In this document: one piece after another, positions 24,008 through 33,679 of the stretch | How positions within the stretch are numbered: position 1 is the stretch's first letter | How the letters are laid out: every line of letters begins with the position of its first letter | DNA from: Halopseudomonas laoshanensis | GTDB lineage: Bacteria; Pseudomonadota; Gammaproteobacteria; Pseudomonadales; Pseudomonadaceae | NCBI RefSeq assembly: GCF_008365385.1 | Contig: NZ_QOVF01000002.1 | Location: 1-64,000 of the forward strand | Length of the DNA stretch: 64,000 nt | Reading direction: 5' to 3' | Program-made: the position numbers and the translations under genes | Notes under the pieces: generated by a model | What the model was told of the DNA's origin: nothing | Seen by the model: only the letters and a program-made list of their open reading frames with translations | The model's database searches: none

Positions 24008-24796
24008 ATGCAACGATTTCTCGACAAGGTAGTACTGATCACCGGCGCGGGTAGTGGTATCGGCCGCGCTACGGCCAAACGCATGGCCGCTGAGGGTGCG
24101 CGTTTGATGTTGGTCGATCGCAATGAGGACGGCCTCAAGGGGACTGTTGATGAATTGCCCGCCGGTGCCGAGGTTCAGACGCGCATTGTGGATGTGGCTG
24201 ATGAGGCGGCGGTAGAGCAATGCGTTAACGAGACCATCGCGCACTTTGGCCAGTTGGATGTGCTGTGCAACAACGCCGGGATCGCTGGAGGTGATTACAA
24301 TATCGCCACCGAACAAAGCCTGGAGACCTGGCAGAAAATCATCGGCGTGAATCTTTATGGCGTGATGCTGTTCACCAAGTACGCCGCGCGCCAGATGCAG
24401 ACCCAGGGCCAGGGCGCTATCGTCAACACCGCTTCGGTAGCCGGCATCCGCTCTGGCGCGGGTGGTAATGCCTACAGCGCGTCCAAGGCCGGCGTGATCA
24501 ACTTCACCATGACCTCGGCCTGTGATCTGGGCCAGTTCAATATCCGTGTCAATGCCGTGTGCCCGGGTCTGATCGAGACCGGCATGACCAAGCCGGTATT
24601 TGATTATGCCCGCTCCAACAACAAGGAGCAGAAGCTCGGTGCTCGCTGCGAACTGCGCCGCTATGGCCGCCCTGACGAGATCGCTGGCGCCATCGCCTTC
24701 CTTGCTAGTGATGATGCCAGCTATGTGACTGGCCAGGCGCTGGCGGTGGATGGGGGGAATACCGCATCGCTCAACCTGCCGGGCATGAAGGTCTGA
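24008..24796 (+). CDS. Short-chain dehydrogenase/reductase (SDR) oxidoreductase
   Basis: 262 aa. TGAGSGIGRATAKRMA binds the cofactor, and Asp in LMLVDRN after the second strand suggests NAD. NNAGIAGG, the Ser of NTASVAGIRSG, YSASK, PGLIETGM and DDASYVTGQALAVDGG follow the classical SDR pattern. It lies 30 bp after the SurE gene with its own ribosome site (AAAAGGAGAACACC), so the two are likely co-transcribed. With the other SDR and the ACAD/kinase pair it probably handles hydroxyacyl intermediates; the substrate cannot be read from sequence. Confidence 0.85.
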   Translation: MQRFLDKVVLITGAGSGIGRATAKRMAAEGARLMLVDRNEDGLKGTVDELPAGAEVQTRIVDVADEAAVEQCVNETIAHFGQLDVLCNNAGIAGGDYNIATEQSLETWQKIIGVNLYGVMLFTKYAARQMQTQGQGAIVNTASVAGIRSGAGGNAYSASKAGVINFTMTSACDLGQFNIRVNAVCPGLIETGMTKPVFDYARSNNKEQKLGARCELRRYGRPDEIAGAIAFLASDDASYVTGQALAVDGGNTASLNLPGMKV

Positions 24797-24902
24797 TTCT
24801 ACGCTGACAATGAAACCTGAGGCCCGAACCTCCGCCGTCCTCTCGGGTTCCGGAGATGATGGGGTTCGGCGCTTTGGTTAGGCTGGGTGATGAGTACAAG
24901 TC

Positions 24903-25016
24903 CGCTTGGATTCCCGCCTGCGCGGGAATGACGAAGTAGTCTAAGGAGAAGTGGGTTAGCTGTTCACCGCACCCTCCCTATGCCCGTCATTCCCGCGCAG
25001 GCGGGAATCCAAGCGG
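24903..25016. repeat. Facing pair of REP-like elements, symmetric ends
   Basis: CGCTTGGATTCCCGCCTGCG... (24903-24933) faces CCGTCATTCCCGCGCAGGCG...CCAAGCG (24984-25016). The outer ends are exact complements, so the pair could fold into one long hairpin. In the 341 bp between the SDR stop and the alkB start nothing else is seen beyond a weak GGGTTCC/GGTTCGG stem near 24825-24870. Confidence 0.9.
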
Positions 25017-25137
25017 TGGTTCGCCAAGCGCTGCATCAACCAAATCCACCATTTCCGTTTATGAAACCAATGGCCCCTCAGTGAGCCCAATCAGCATCCG
25101 AGGTAAAATCCCGTTCAGCAATCAAGCGGAGCCCCTA

Positions 25138-25794
25138 ATGCCTACCACCGACGACCTGTTCGCCGACTCGACCCCTGCCGCGCCCGAGCAGATAGCTGAG
25201 GGCGCCTGGTTACTGCGTGGCTTCGTATTGAATGAAGCGGACCGGCTACTTGACGCCATTAGCCAAGTCGCCAGCCAGGCGCCCTTCCGTCACCAGATCA
25301 CGCCCGGGGGCTACAGCATGTCCGCCGCCATGAGCAGCTGCGGTGAATGGGGTTGGGTGACTGATCGTCAGGGCTACCGTTACAGCACCACGGATCCGCT
25401 GACAGACCAACCCTGGCCAGCCATGCCGACACTGCTGCGACAGGTTGCGATCGATGCGGCATCCGCTAGTGGATACGAAGACTTCAATCCTGACGCCTGC
25501 CTGATCAACCGCTATGAAACCGGTGCGAAAATGGGCTTGCATCAGGACAAGGATGAAGCGGACTTCAGCGCCCCTATCGTCTCCATATCACTGGGAGCAC
25601 CTATCAGCTTCATGTTTGGTGGCTTGGCGCGCACCGACAAAACGTCGCGCTGGAAACTTGAGCACGGGGATGTAGTGGTATGGGGTGGAAAAAGCCGGTT
25701 GTTTTTCCACGGCGTTGCGCCACTGGGTAAACGTGCTGAACATCCGCAGACGGGCCCGATGCGCTATAACCTGACGTTTAGAAGGGTTACCTGA
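25138..25794 (+). CDS. alkB: DNA oxidative demethylase AlkB
   Basis: 218 aa from the ATG at 25138, which follows CGGAG; an upstream GTG in frame at 25081 would add 19 unlikely residues. E. coli AlkB has 216. The Fe(II)/2-oxoglutarate dioxygenase site is complete: His135-x-Asp137 in GLHQDKDEADF, His191 in LFFHGVAPL, and Arg209/Arg215 in RYNLTFR for 2-oxoglutarate and substrate. It removes methyl groups from 1-methyladenine and 3-methylcytosine in DNA. It stands alone, converging on the acyl-CoA dehydrogenase gene, with no ada gene beside it. Confidence 0.92.
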   Translation: MPTTDDLFADSTPAAPEQIAEGAWLLRGFVLNEADRLLDAISQVASQAPFRHQITPGGYSMSAAMSSCGEWGWVTDRQGYRYSTTDPLTDQPWPAMPTLLRQVAIDAASASGYEDFNPDACLINRYETGAKMGLHQDKDEADFSAPIVSISLGAPISFMFGGLARTDKTSRWKLEHGDVVVWGGKSRLFFHGVAPLGKRAEHPQTGPMRYNLTFRRVT

Positions 25795-25948
25795 GACACC
25801 CGAAGCTATACAGGCTTTGGAGACTATTCAGGCCATTGACACCAGACGAAGATGGCCGAGCTTCAACCTGAGCTGCGGAGTCGGCAAAGACCCGCTGTTC
25901 AAGTGAAACTCGATCATCCCGTATCAGCCTCCGATGGTCGGGGTGCGC

Positions 25949-27748
25949 TTAGAAACACTCCGCCGGCATATCCAGCGTGGTCCGGTCGGCATCCCGCAAT
26001 ACGGCTGCCAACGCCAGCGGCTTGGGCAGTTCGTAGCGCAGGAAGTACTCACAGGCCGCCAGCTTACCCTGATAGAACGCCTTTGGCCGCTCTCCGCCCT
26101 GCTGCAATCCCTTCAGCGCGGTTTCCGCCTGACGCAACCACAGCCAGCCAACTACCACATGGCCGAAGCATTCCATATACAGATAGGCATTGGCCAACGC
26201 CCGTTCCGGATCGCTCTTGCGCAGGGCCTGCAGCGCGTCGGTCACTTCTTCAAGGGTCGCCAGCGCATCGCTCAGCAGTTTGGCCTGCGCAGCCAGTTCG
26301 GTCGCCGAGCCGCAGCTGTCCAGTGTGGCGCGAATCCGGCCCAGCAGCGCTTGGTAGAAGCGCCCGTCCTGCATGGCTACCTTGCGGCCCAGCAGGTCCT
26401 GACCTTGAATGCCATGGGTGCCTTCGTGGATCGGATTCAGGCGGTTGTCACGGTAGAACTGTTCGACCGGGTACTCTCGGGTATAGCCGTAGCCGCCGTG
26501 CACCTGGATCGCCAGGCTGTTGGCTTCCAGGCAGAACTGCGAGGGCCAGGATTTGACGATCGGCGTGAGCAGATCATTCAACCCTGCGGCCTCCTCGCGA
26601 ACGGACGGATCATCCGCGTGCTTCTTCTCGTCGATCAGCGTCGAGGTAAACAGGCACAGCGCCAGTCCGCCTTCAACGAAGGCCTTCTGCGCCAGCAACA
26701 TACGGCGCACATCGGCATGTTCAATTAGCGGAATCATCGGCGAAGCCGGATCACGCTCTTTCAAAGGCCGCCCCTGGCGCCGATCACGGGCGTATTCCAG
26801 CGCATGCAGGTAACCGGTGTAGCCGAGCATCACTGAACCCAGACCCACGCCGATGCGCGCCTCATTCATCATATGGAACATCTGCGCCAGGCCTTGATGC
26901 GGTTCGCCGACCAGATAACCCACCGCCCCGCCCTTCTCGCCAAAATTGAGCATGGTTGAGGTGGTGCCGCGGTAACCCATCTTGTGAATCAGGCCGGCCA
27001 GTTGCACGTCGTTGCGCTCGCCCAGGCTGCCGTCTTCATTGACCAGAAACTTGGGAACGATAAACAGCGAGATGCCTTTGACGCCGGGTGGCGCATCCTG
27101 CAGCTTGGCCAGCATCAGGTGCACGATGTTCTCGCTCAGCTCGTGATCGCCAGCGGAGATGAAGATCTTGTTGCCGGTGATCCTGTAGCTGCCGTCCTCG
27201 GCCGGAATAGCGCGGCTCTTGATATCGGCCAACGAGGAACCCGCATGCGGTTCAGTCAGGCACATGGTGCCGAAGAAGCGTCCCGCCATCATCGGCTCGG
27301 CAAAGCGCCGCTTATACTCTTCGCTGCCGTGAGCCATGATCAGGTTGCAGGCGGCGATGGTCAGCCCGGCGTAGGCCTGGGTGCTGACGTTAGCGCCTTT
27401 GATGATGCCGATACAGGTTTGCGCGACCACGGAAGGCAACTGCATGCCGCCGCGCTCGTAATCCTGCGAGGCGGCCATCAGACCGGTATCGCGCAGCACC
27501 ACCAAGGCGGCGGCGACTTCCGGGCGAATGATGACTTTGCCGTTTTCGAAGCGTGGCTCGTTGGCATCACAGAGTGCGTTATGCGGAGCGAAGGTTTCAG
27601 CGCCGACCTTGAGTGCCAGCTCGATAGCGGCGTCAAAAGTGTCGCGGCTGTGGTCGGCATAACGGGGAAATTGGGTAAAGCGTTCGATATCCAGCAGCTC
27701 GTAGAGCAGAAAGGCCAGATCGTCGGTATTGATGATTTTTTGAGACAT
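25949..27748 (-). CDS. Large acyl-CoA dehydrogenase (FadE-like, C-terminal extended)
   Basis: 599 aa, the length of the FadE5-like dehydrogenases with an extra C-terminal helical domain. Features: MCLTEPHAGSSLADI and GNKIFISAGDHELSENIVHLMLAKL in the FAD-binding region, MMNEARIGVGLGS, IQVHGGYGYTREYPVEQFYRDNRLNPIHEGTHGIQG with the catalytic Glu of this subgroup, and a C-terminal domain from about 465. It catalyses the first step of beta-oxidation of medium- or long-chain acyl-CoA with electron transfer flavoprotein. Ribosome site GAGGAA before ATG. A terminator separates it from the upstream thiolase on the same strand, so it may have its own promoter or be expressed by read-through. Confidence 0.9.
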   Translation of the reverse strand: MSQKIINTDDLAFLLYELLDIERFTQFPRYADHSRDTFDAAIELALKVGAETFAPHNALCDANEPRFENGKVIIRPEVAAALVVLRDTGLMAASQDYERGGMQLPSVVAQTCIGIIKGANVSTQAYAGLTIAACNLIMAHGSEEYKRRFAEPMMAGRFFGTMCLTEPHAGSSLADIKSRAIPAEDGSYRITGNKIFISAGDHELSENIVHLMLAKLQDAPPGVKGISLFIVPKFLVNEDGSLGERNDVQLAGLIHKMGYRGTTSTMLNFGEKGGAVGYLVGEPHQGLAQMFHMMNEARIGVGLGSVMLGYTGYLHALEYARDRRQGRPLKERDPASPMIPLIEHADVRRMLLAQKAFVEGGLALCLFTSTLIDEKKHADDPSVREEAAGLNDLLTPIVKSWPSQFCLEANSLAIQVHGGYGYTREYPVEQFYRDNRLNPIHEGTHGIQGQDLLGRKVAMQDGRFYQALLGRIRATLDSCGSATELAAQAKLLSDALATLEEVTDALQALRKSDPERALANAYLYMECFGHVVVGWLWLRQAETALKGLQQGGERPKAFYQGKLAACEYFLRYELPKPLALAAVLRDADRTTLDMPAECF

Positions 27749-27779
27749 GGAAATTCCTCGGGAATGTCAGCGGCAAGTA

Positions 27780-27808
27780 GAAAAGCAAAACCCGAGCAGG
27801 GGCTCGGG
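27780..27808 (-). terminator. Rho-independent terminator after the thiolase gene
   Basis: CCCGAGC-AGGG-GCTCGGG stem, followed on the minus strand by TTTTGCTTTT. It lies 39 bp past the thiolase stop and 32 bp before the large acyl-CoA dehydrogenase start. Confidence 0.75.
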
Positions 27809-27846
27809 CTTGCTTGTGGCTTGCGACTGTAGCTAGCCGCTGAGCT

Positions 27847-29031
27847 TTACAGTACTTCGAACAGGCCAGCTGCGCCCTGGCCACCACCGATACACATGGT
27901 GACGACGACGAACTTGGCGCCGCGACGCTTGCCTTCGATCAGCGCATGGCCGGTCAGGCGCGAGCCGGTCACACCGTAAGGGTGGCCAATGGCGATGGAG
28001 CCGCCGTTGACGTTGAGGTTTTCCATCGGAATGCCCAGCTTGTCACGGCAATAAACCACCTGGGAGGCGAAGGCTTCGTTCAGTTCCCACAGACCGATAT
28101 CGTCCATGGTCAGGCCATTGCGCTTAAGCAGTTGCGGAATGGCGAAGACCGGGCCGATGCCCATCTCGTCAGGCTCGCAACCGGCGACGCTGAAACCGCG
28201 GAAGATGCCCATGGGTTCGATGTTCTGCTGCTCGGCAGAGGTGCTGTTCATAACCACGCAAACCGATGCACCATCAGACAACTGGCTGGCGTTACCGGCA
28301 GTGACAAAGTGCTCAGGGCCACGGACCGGCTGCAGACCTTGCAGCGCTTCCAGCGTGGTGCTCGGACGGTTGCACTCGTCCTTGACCAGGTTGACTTCCT
28401 TCTCGCTGATGTTGCCGGTCTCCTTGTCCTGAACCATCATCTTGACCAGGTAAGGCACGATCTCATCATCGAACTTGCCGCTTTCCTGACCGGCCGCAGT
28501 GCGCTGCTGGCTGATCAGCGCGTACTCGTCCTGAGACTCGCGGCTGATGTTGTAGCGGGCAGCAACAATGTCCGCAGTCTCGATCATGGACATGTACAGA
28601 TCAGGCTTGTTTTCTTTGATCCACTGGTTAACACCGTGGAAGTTGTTCAGTTTGTCGTTCTGGCACAGGCTGATGGATTCGACGCCACCGGCGACGATGG
28701 CCGGAATCTTTTCGCTGACGACGCGCTGGGCGGCAATCGCGATGGACTGCAGGCCGGAGCTGCAGAAACGGTTGATCGACATACCGGCAGTAGTCACCGG
28801 CAGACCGCCACGGATCGCGGCCAGACGCGCCATGTTCTTGCCCTGAGCGCCTTCGTGGAAAGTCGCGCCGAGGATCACGTCTTCAACCAGTGATGGGTCG
28901 ATACCCGCGCGCTTGACCGCGTGCTCGATAACATAGCCAGCCATGTCGACACTGTGCGTGTTGTTCAGGGCGCCGCGATAGGATTTGCCCAGTGCGGTAC
29001 GGGCCGTGGATACAATAACTGCGTCAGACAT
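27847..29031 (-). CDS. Acetyl-CoA C-acyltransferase (thiolase)
   Basis: 394 aa, the usual thiolase length. Nucleophile Cys90 in [16 protein letters not shown]; the GHPYGVTG histidine and the [13 protein letters not shown] acid/base cysteine are present. It cleaves 3-ketoacyl-CoA to acetyl-CoA and a shortened acyl-CoA, or runs in reverse. Close to the FadA/FadI-like degradative class. It lies 89 bp downstream of the MFS gene on the same strand, suggesting that uptake and degradation are co-expressed. I do not assign fadA because the fadB partner is absent here. Confidence 0.9.
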   Translation of the reverse strand: MSDAVIVSTARTALGKSYRGALNNTHSVDMAGYVIEHAVKRAGIDPSLVEDVILGATFHEGAQGKNMARLAAIRGGLPVTTAGMSINRFCSSGLQSIAIAAQRVVSEKIPAIVAGGVESISLCQNDKLNNFHGVNQWIKENKPDLYMSMIETADIVAARYNISRESQDEYALISQQRTAAGQESGKFDDEIVPYLVKMMVQDKETGNISEKEVNLVKDECNRPSTTLEALQGLQPVRGPEHFVTAGNASQLSDGASVCVVMNSTSAEQQNIEPMGIFRGFSVAGCEPDEMGIGPVFAIPQLLKRNGLTMDDIGLWELNEAFASQVVYCRDKLGIPMENLNVNGGSIAIGHPYGVTGSRLTGHALIEGKRRGAKFVVVTMCIGGGQGAAGLFEVL

Positions 29032-29120
29032 GATGTCGCTCCTCTCAAGTATTCAGATGACGATTATTCAAATGACAATAAGTGCGCCAGGCGAACCTGG
29101 CGCGGATTCAGATCAGGTTA

Positions 29121-30458
29121 TCAGGCCGGCTGGGCCTGCTTATCACCCCAGCGGACCAACGTTTCGCGGGCTTCACGATAGGGTTTCAAGCCCATCCACA
29201 GGAGCACGACCGATGCCATGGTGATGATACTGGCTACCCAGAATATCGAATAGCGTACGGCCATGTCGTCCATGAACACGTAGTCGGTCACCATCGCTAC
29301 TGCGGTTGGCCCAATACCCAGGCCAATCAGGGTGACGGTGAACAGATAGATAGCCGAGGCCTGACCGCGCATGGAGTTAGGCATGACCTCCTGGATCGCT
29401 GCCGGTGCAACACCGAAGGGCATGGCGACAGTGAACACGTTGAAGAACATCACGATCCAGACAATCGTCAGATCATCGATCAGGAAAACCACGTTGCAAG
29501 CCAGCGTCAGTACCGCAGCGAGCACGCCGACCCGCATGTTCGAGTCAGTGTAGCCGCGCTTGGCCAGATAATCTGCCAACCGCCCGCCAAATACGATACC
29601 CAGTGAGCCGGCGACCATCACAATACTGCCGTAATACATACCCACTTCGCCAGGGGTCAAGCCGTGGTTACGGATAAAGAAGGTCGGGATCCAGGCCGAG
29701 GCGCCATAAGAAGCGAACGACAGACAGGCAAACCCGAAGTTGTGGCAGAGCACGGTTTTACGGATGCTCATCAGATAGGCGCCAACGTCTTTCAGCGGGA
29801 CCGCGACACCCGCACCCACGCCTTTACGCACAGGCTCCTTGAGGGCCAGAAGCACAAAACAGAAGGCGATGCCCGCCGCGCCGAGAATCAGGAAAATAAG
29901 CTGCCAGGGACGGACCATGCCAACGATTGGCAGCAGCACATCACCCTTGGCCGAAGCGAAAGTCACCACCATCCCGCCGAGTAGAAAGGCCATACCAGCG
30001 CCCAGGTAGATCCCCATGGAATAAACACTGATCGCCGTGGCGCGCTTTTCCGGCGGGAAGCTGTCAGCCATCAATGAGTAAGCAGCCGGAGAAAGAGCTG
30101 CTTCACCGGCGCCAACACCGATACGGAACAGCACAAAGTGCCAATACTGTTGCGCTAGACCACAGGCTGCGGTCATCAAACTCCAGACAAACACGCCGAA
30201 ACCGATCAAGCCCTTGCGGCTTTTACTGTCGGCAATACGGCCCATGGGGATACCGCAAATAACGTAGAAAATGGCGAACGACAGGCCCATCAGCAGGCTC
30301 ATCTGGGTATCGTTAATATCGAGATCGCGACGAATCGGAGCAACTAGCAGGTTGAGAATTTGCCGATCAATAAAAGACAGCACGTAGCACAACAACAGAA
30401 TGGAGACGGTGCCCCAGGCTCGGGCAGTTGTTGGGTACAAACTATTATTGTTGGGCAC
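29121..30458 (-). CDS. MFS transporter, spinster-like
   Basis: 445 aa from the GTG at 30458, which has GGAG at a 6-base distance; the TTG six bases earlier has only one base of spacing and is less likely. Twelve predicted helices. The MFS signature G-x3-GRIADSKSRKGLIG lies between helices 2 and 3, and SFIDRQILNLLVAPIRRDLDI at the N-terminus is typical of spinster-like MFS carriers found next to catabolic genes for organic acids, steroids and related compounds. Upstream of the thiolase on the same strand. The substrate is unknown; a hydrophobic acid or its CoA precursor would fit the context. Confidence 0.85.
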   Translation of the reverse strand: MPNNNSLYPTTARAWGTVSILLLCYVLSFIDRQILNLLVAPIRRDLDINDTQMSLLMGLSFAIFYVICGIPMGRIADSKSRKGLIGFGVFVWSLMTAACGLAQQYWHFVLFRIGVGAGEAALSPAAYSLMADSFPPEKRATAISVYSMGIYLGAGMAFLLGGMVVTFASAKGDVLLPIVGMVRPWQLIFLILGAAGIAFCFVLLALKEPVRKGVGAGVAVPLKDVGAYLMSIRKTVLCHNFGFACLSFASYGASAWIPTFFIRNHGLTPGEVGMYYGSIVMVAGSLGIVFGGRLADYLAKRGYTDSNMRVGVLAAVLTLACNVVFLIDDLTIVWIVMFFNVFTVAMPFGVAPAAIQEVMPNSMRGQASAIYLFTVTLIGLGIGPTAVAMVTDYVFMDDMAVRYSIFWVASIITMASVVLLWMGLKPYREARETLVRWGDKQAQPA

Positions 30459-30688
30459 GATCAACTCCGTCCGGGCGAGGAATAATTAGTGTCAAAAAAG
30501 ATTATCAGGTTCGCAGTGCGAAAGTCGATTCCGAAAACGATCGATTGACCAGTTACATGCGGGTCCATCAGCGCCAGCTATAACCCCGCTGCGGCAACGC
30601 CCGCCCAGTGGCCGCGATCGTCAGACGATAGTGGCTGTAGAAGATCCGGAAACAGACTAAGCTGACGCCACTGCACACAGGACAGACA

Positions 30689-31780
30689 ATGAATCGACCG
30701 CTTGTTTTGGCCGGAGCGGGTCACGCGCATCTGGTGACACTGCGGCGCTGGATAGATATTGGATTTCGCCCGCCCCCGGGCACGCTGCTGATCAATCCTA
30801 CGCCGGCGGCCTGGTACTCGGGAATGATGCCAGGGCTGTTAGCCGGCCGGTTTGACGCGGCTGATTGTGCTATCGAGCTTGCACCGCTCTGCCATGCCTG
30901 CGGCATTGAATTGCAACTGGGTCAGCTAAGCATGCTGGATGCGGATCAACGCATCCTGCAGCTGACCGATGGCAGCCAGTCGAGTTTTGCCCTGCTGTCG
31001 TTGAATACCGGTTCGATCCCGCCGCTACCCGATTCAGTCGATGACAGTGTCAGGGTACTGCCAGCCAAACCCTTTCCCGCCCTGCATGAGGCCTGGAAAA
31101 CCTGGCACCAGCACGTGGAAACAGCGCCAACATCCATCGCCGTATTGGGCGGCGGGCCGGCGGCGTTCGAATTGGCCCTTGCCGTGCGCGCCAGCCTCCC
31201 GTCTACCGAGGTGACGTTGATCTGCGCGTCCAGCTTGCTTGCAACGCATCCGTCCGCGTTGCGCGATCGAGCCTGCCGGCTGTTGGAGCAGCGTGGTATC
31301 CAGCTGATTGAACAGCAGAGCGTTAGCCGCGTCGCGGATGGCCAGTTGTTCAATGGCGCTCAGCCCTTGCTGCGATGTGAGGCGGTTATAGCCGCCACCG
31401 GAGCCAGTGCTCCCGCGTGGCTGCGCGACAGCGGACTTGAAGTAGACGGTGGCGGCTTTGCGCGTATCAGTCCGAGCTTGCTGAGCACCAGCCACTCCGG
31501 AATTTTCGCCTCGGGCGATTGCGCCAGCCTGGCAGGCGCACTGCGCTCGGGCGTTTATGCGGTGCGCCAAGGCTCGTTTCTCGCTGACAATATCATCAAC
31601 CTACTCCAACGCCAGCCGATGCGGGACTATCAGCCGCAGCCACAGGCTTTGGCCTTGCTGGCCAGCGCCGACGGTGGCGCACTGATGAGTTACGGCCGCT
31701 GGAGCGCATCAGGGCGTGTGCTGGGCTGGTGGAAGGACCGGCTGGATATCGGTTTCATGAAGCGGCATCGTTTGGGATAA
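30689..31780 (+). CDS. FAD-dependent pyridine nucleotide-disulfide oxidoreductase family protein (SelD N-terminal-like)
   Basis: 363 aa. LVLAGAGHAHLVTLRRW at the N-terminus is the dinucleotide-binding motif typical of the family that in some bacteria is fused to the N-terminus of selenophosphate synthase SelD (TIGR03169). IAVLGGGPAAFELALAV is the second nucleotide site and GIFASGDCASL the FAD-binding Asp region. No CxxxxC active-site pair is seen, so it resembles type II NADH dehydrogenases more than disulfide reductases. No SelD domain follows and no selD gene is visible nearby. Stands alone between the MFS gene and the chemoreceptor. Function unknown. Confidence 0.78.
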   Translation: MNRPLVLAGAGHAHLVTLRRWIDIGFRPPPGTLLINPTPAAWYSGMMPGLLAGRFDAADCAIELAPLCHACGIELQLGQLSMLDADQRILQLTDGSQSSFALLSLNTGSIPPLPDSVDDSVRVLPAKPFPALHEAWKTWHQHVETAPTSIAVLGGGPAAFELALAVRASLPSTEVTLICASSLLATHPSALRDRACRLLEQRGIQLIEQQSVSRVADGQLFNGAQPLLRCEAVIAATGASAPAWLRDSGLEVDGGGFARISPSLLSTSHSGIFASGDCASLAGALRSGVYAVRQGSFLADNIINLLQRQPMRDYQPQPQALALLASADGGALMSYGRWSASGRVLGWWKDRLDIGFMKRHRLG

Positions 31781-31938
31781 ACGCCATCTGCGCGGGACGG
31801 TTTGCGGTAGACCAAAGGCGGATGGTCAGTATGGCTGAGTGCCGCGCATAATCAGTCTTTGAGCCGTGATTGGCCGCGCTGCAACAACAGCACTGAGTCA
31901 CCGGCGCCACCATGATGTACTGGCCAAGGAAGAGCGCC

Positions 31939-33486
31939 ATGCTGAAAGGTTCGAATAATAAAATATTTTGCCTCATCGCCCAGTTGCTGATCCTCGTCGC
32001 TGGCGCTGTCTACCTGGGCCCGCAGATCCTCTGGTTTGCCATGCCCTTGTCTGTGCTGCCCTGGCTAACCCAGTTGCGACGCTCAGACGCCAACGCAGCC
32101 ACGAGTAGTGCCAACAGCCTCGAAGAGCTGGCCAGAAAGTTATCCCAGTCCACTTGCCGTAACGCCATTGCTGCAGCCGAGGTGTCCTACTCGGTCGAGC
32201 AATTGGCTGGGCGGATATCCTCACAGCTCGCCGCGACCACTCAGGCCGCCAGCAACGCCGGCGCGATCGCGCAACAGGTAGAACAAACTGCAAGCTACGC
32301 CGATAACGCCGATCATGCCGCAGAAGCGGCACTAGCCAGCAGTGCTTCGGGTAAACAGGCCCTGGACGACACTACCGCCCTGATGCAGCAACTGGCGAGC
32401 AAGGCCGATGACAGCCTGACCATGCTTGCGCAGTTGAACGAACGCGCGGCCAAGATAGTGCAGGTGACCCAGGTCATCGAAGGCATTGCCAGTCAGACCA
32501 ATCTATTGGCACTTAACGCCGCCATCGAAGCGGCGCGGGCCGGCGACATGGGCCGCGGTTTTGCGGTGGTGGCGGACGAAGTTCGCGCACTGGCCAGCCG
32601 CACCAGTCAGTCGACCTCCGAAGTCTCCACCATCATCGACGAGATGCACCAGCAAGCCGGACGCGTCACCGCCAGCATCAATGACCTGACCGGGCAGATA
32701 CAGGCCGGCGTACAGCTGATTGAGCAGGCTGACGGACAATTGGCCGGCATCAATCAACAAGGCGATGCGGTCAAACAGGCTACCACGCTGATTGCCCACA
32801 GCAGCGCGGCCAATCGCGATCAGTTGGATAGTCTGTCCGCGGCGGTTGAGCAGGTCAGGTCAGATCTGGCGGGCAGTGATGAGCAGACACGCCTGCTCGG
32901 CAATGAAGCCAACCATCTGGTGGAAATTGCCGAACAGGTCAGCGAGGTGCTGGCCGAGGTCGCGCTGGATCCTTACCACCAGCGCTGTTTCGAAGCGGCG
33001 CAGGCAGGGGCCAGGGCGATAGAAGAACGTTTCGAGGCGGATATTCAGAGTGGCGATTTGAGCCTGGAGCAGTTGTTCAATACAACGCTCAAGCCCATTC
33101 AGGGCACCCAGCCGCAGCAATACACCAGCGAGTTCGATGCTTACACCGATCAGGTACTACCCGCGATTCAGGAGCCGCTGCTGCGCGACAACCCTGCGCT
33201 GGTCTACGCCATAGCCACCACCATCGCCGGCTACGTACCCACCCACAACAGCGCTTTCTGCGCCCGCCCGAACGGCAATCTGCAGCACGATACCCAGTAC
33301 TGCCGAACCAAACGCCTGTTCAATGACCGCACCGGTTCGCGCTGCGGTAGCCATGAAAAAACTCTGCTACTGCAGACCTATAAGCGCGATACCGGGGAGA
33401 TCATGCATGATCTGTCCGTGCCGATTCGTGTGCGAGGACGGCATTGGGGTGGGATCAGGTTGGGCTATCGTCCGGAGGTGGTGTGA
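31939..33486 (+). CDS. Methyl-accepting chemotaxis protein with C-terminal sensor-like domain
   Basis: 515 aa from the ATG at 31939, which follows AAGGAAG; the ATG at 31912 lacks a ribosome site. Two short hydrophobic segments (about 8-28 and 29-45) with no periplasmic domain and no clear HAMP. The signalling hairpin tip [22 protein letters not shown] starts at residue 181. After the coiled coil, from about 340 to 515, there is a separate domain with conserved-looking Cys and His ([25 protein letters not shown]) and a final [21 protein letters not shown], which is the strand pattern of Cache/PAS-like sensors. Sensing probably occurs in the cytoplasm, C-terminal to the signalling part. The ligand is unknown; redox or metal sensing by the cysteines is possible. 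Confidence 0.85.
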   Translation: MLKGSNNKIFCLIAQLLILVAGAVYLGPQILWFAMPLSVLPWLTQLRRSDANAATSSANSLEELARKLSQSTCRNAIAAAEVSYSVEQLAGRISSQLAATTQAASNAGAIAQQVEQTASYADNADHAAEAALASSASGKQALDDTTALMQQLASKADDSLTMLAQLNERAAKIVQVTQVIEGIASQTNLLALNAAIEAARAGDMGRGFAVVADEVRALASRTSQSTSEVSTIIDEMHQQAGRVTASINDLTGQIQAGVQLIEQADGQLAGINQQGDAVKQATTLIAHSSAANRDQLDSLSAAVEQVRSDLAGSDEQTRLLGNEANHLVEIAEQVSEVLAEVALDPYHQRCFEAAQAGARAIEERFEADIQSGDLSLEQLFNTTLKPIQGTQPQQYTSEFDAYTDQVLPAIQEPLLRDNPALVYAIATTIAGYVPTHNSAFCARPNGNLQHDTQYCRTKRLFNDRTGSRCGSHEKTLLLQTYKRDTGEIMHDLSVPIRVRGRHWGGIRLGYRPEVV

Positions 33487-33513
33487 GCTGGGCTGCAGTG
33501 TAGTTGGCCAGAC

Positions 33514-33650
33514 CGCTTGGATTCCCGCCTGCGCGGGAATGACGTGCTAGAAACAGAGCAGTGCAGGCCAGCTCACACCGGCTCCTGTTGTCAGCCCTAC
33601 TCCCTGAACCCAACCGCAACAATGGATCCCCGCGTTCGCGAGGATGACGG
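33514..33650 (+). repeat. Two REP-like elements, same orientation
   Basis: CGCTTGGATTCCCGCCTGCG... (33514-33544) and AATGGATCCCCGCGTTCGCG... (33621-33650). They begin a five-copy cluster filling the 497-bp gap between the chemoreceptor and dusC; no gene is seen in that gap. Confidence 0.85.
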
Positions 33651-33679
33651 CAGCGCACCACCGCACTCCATCCCACGCA

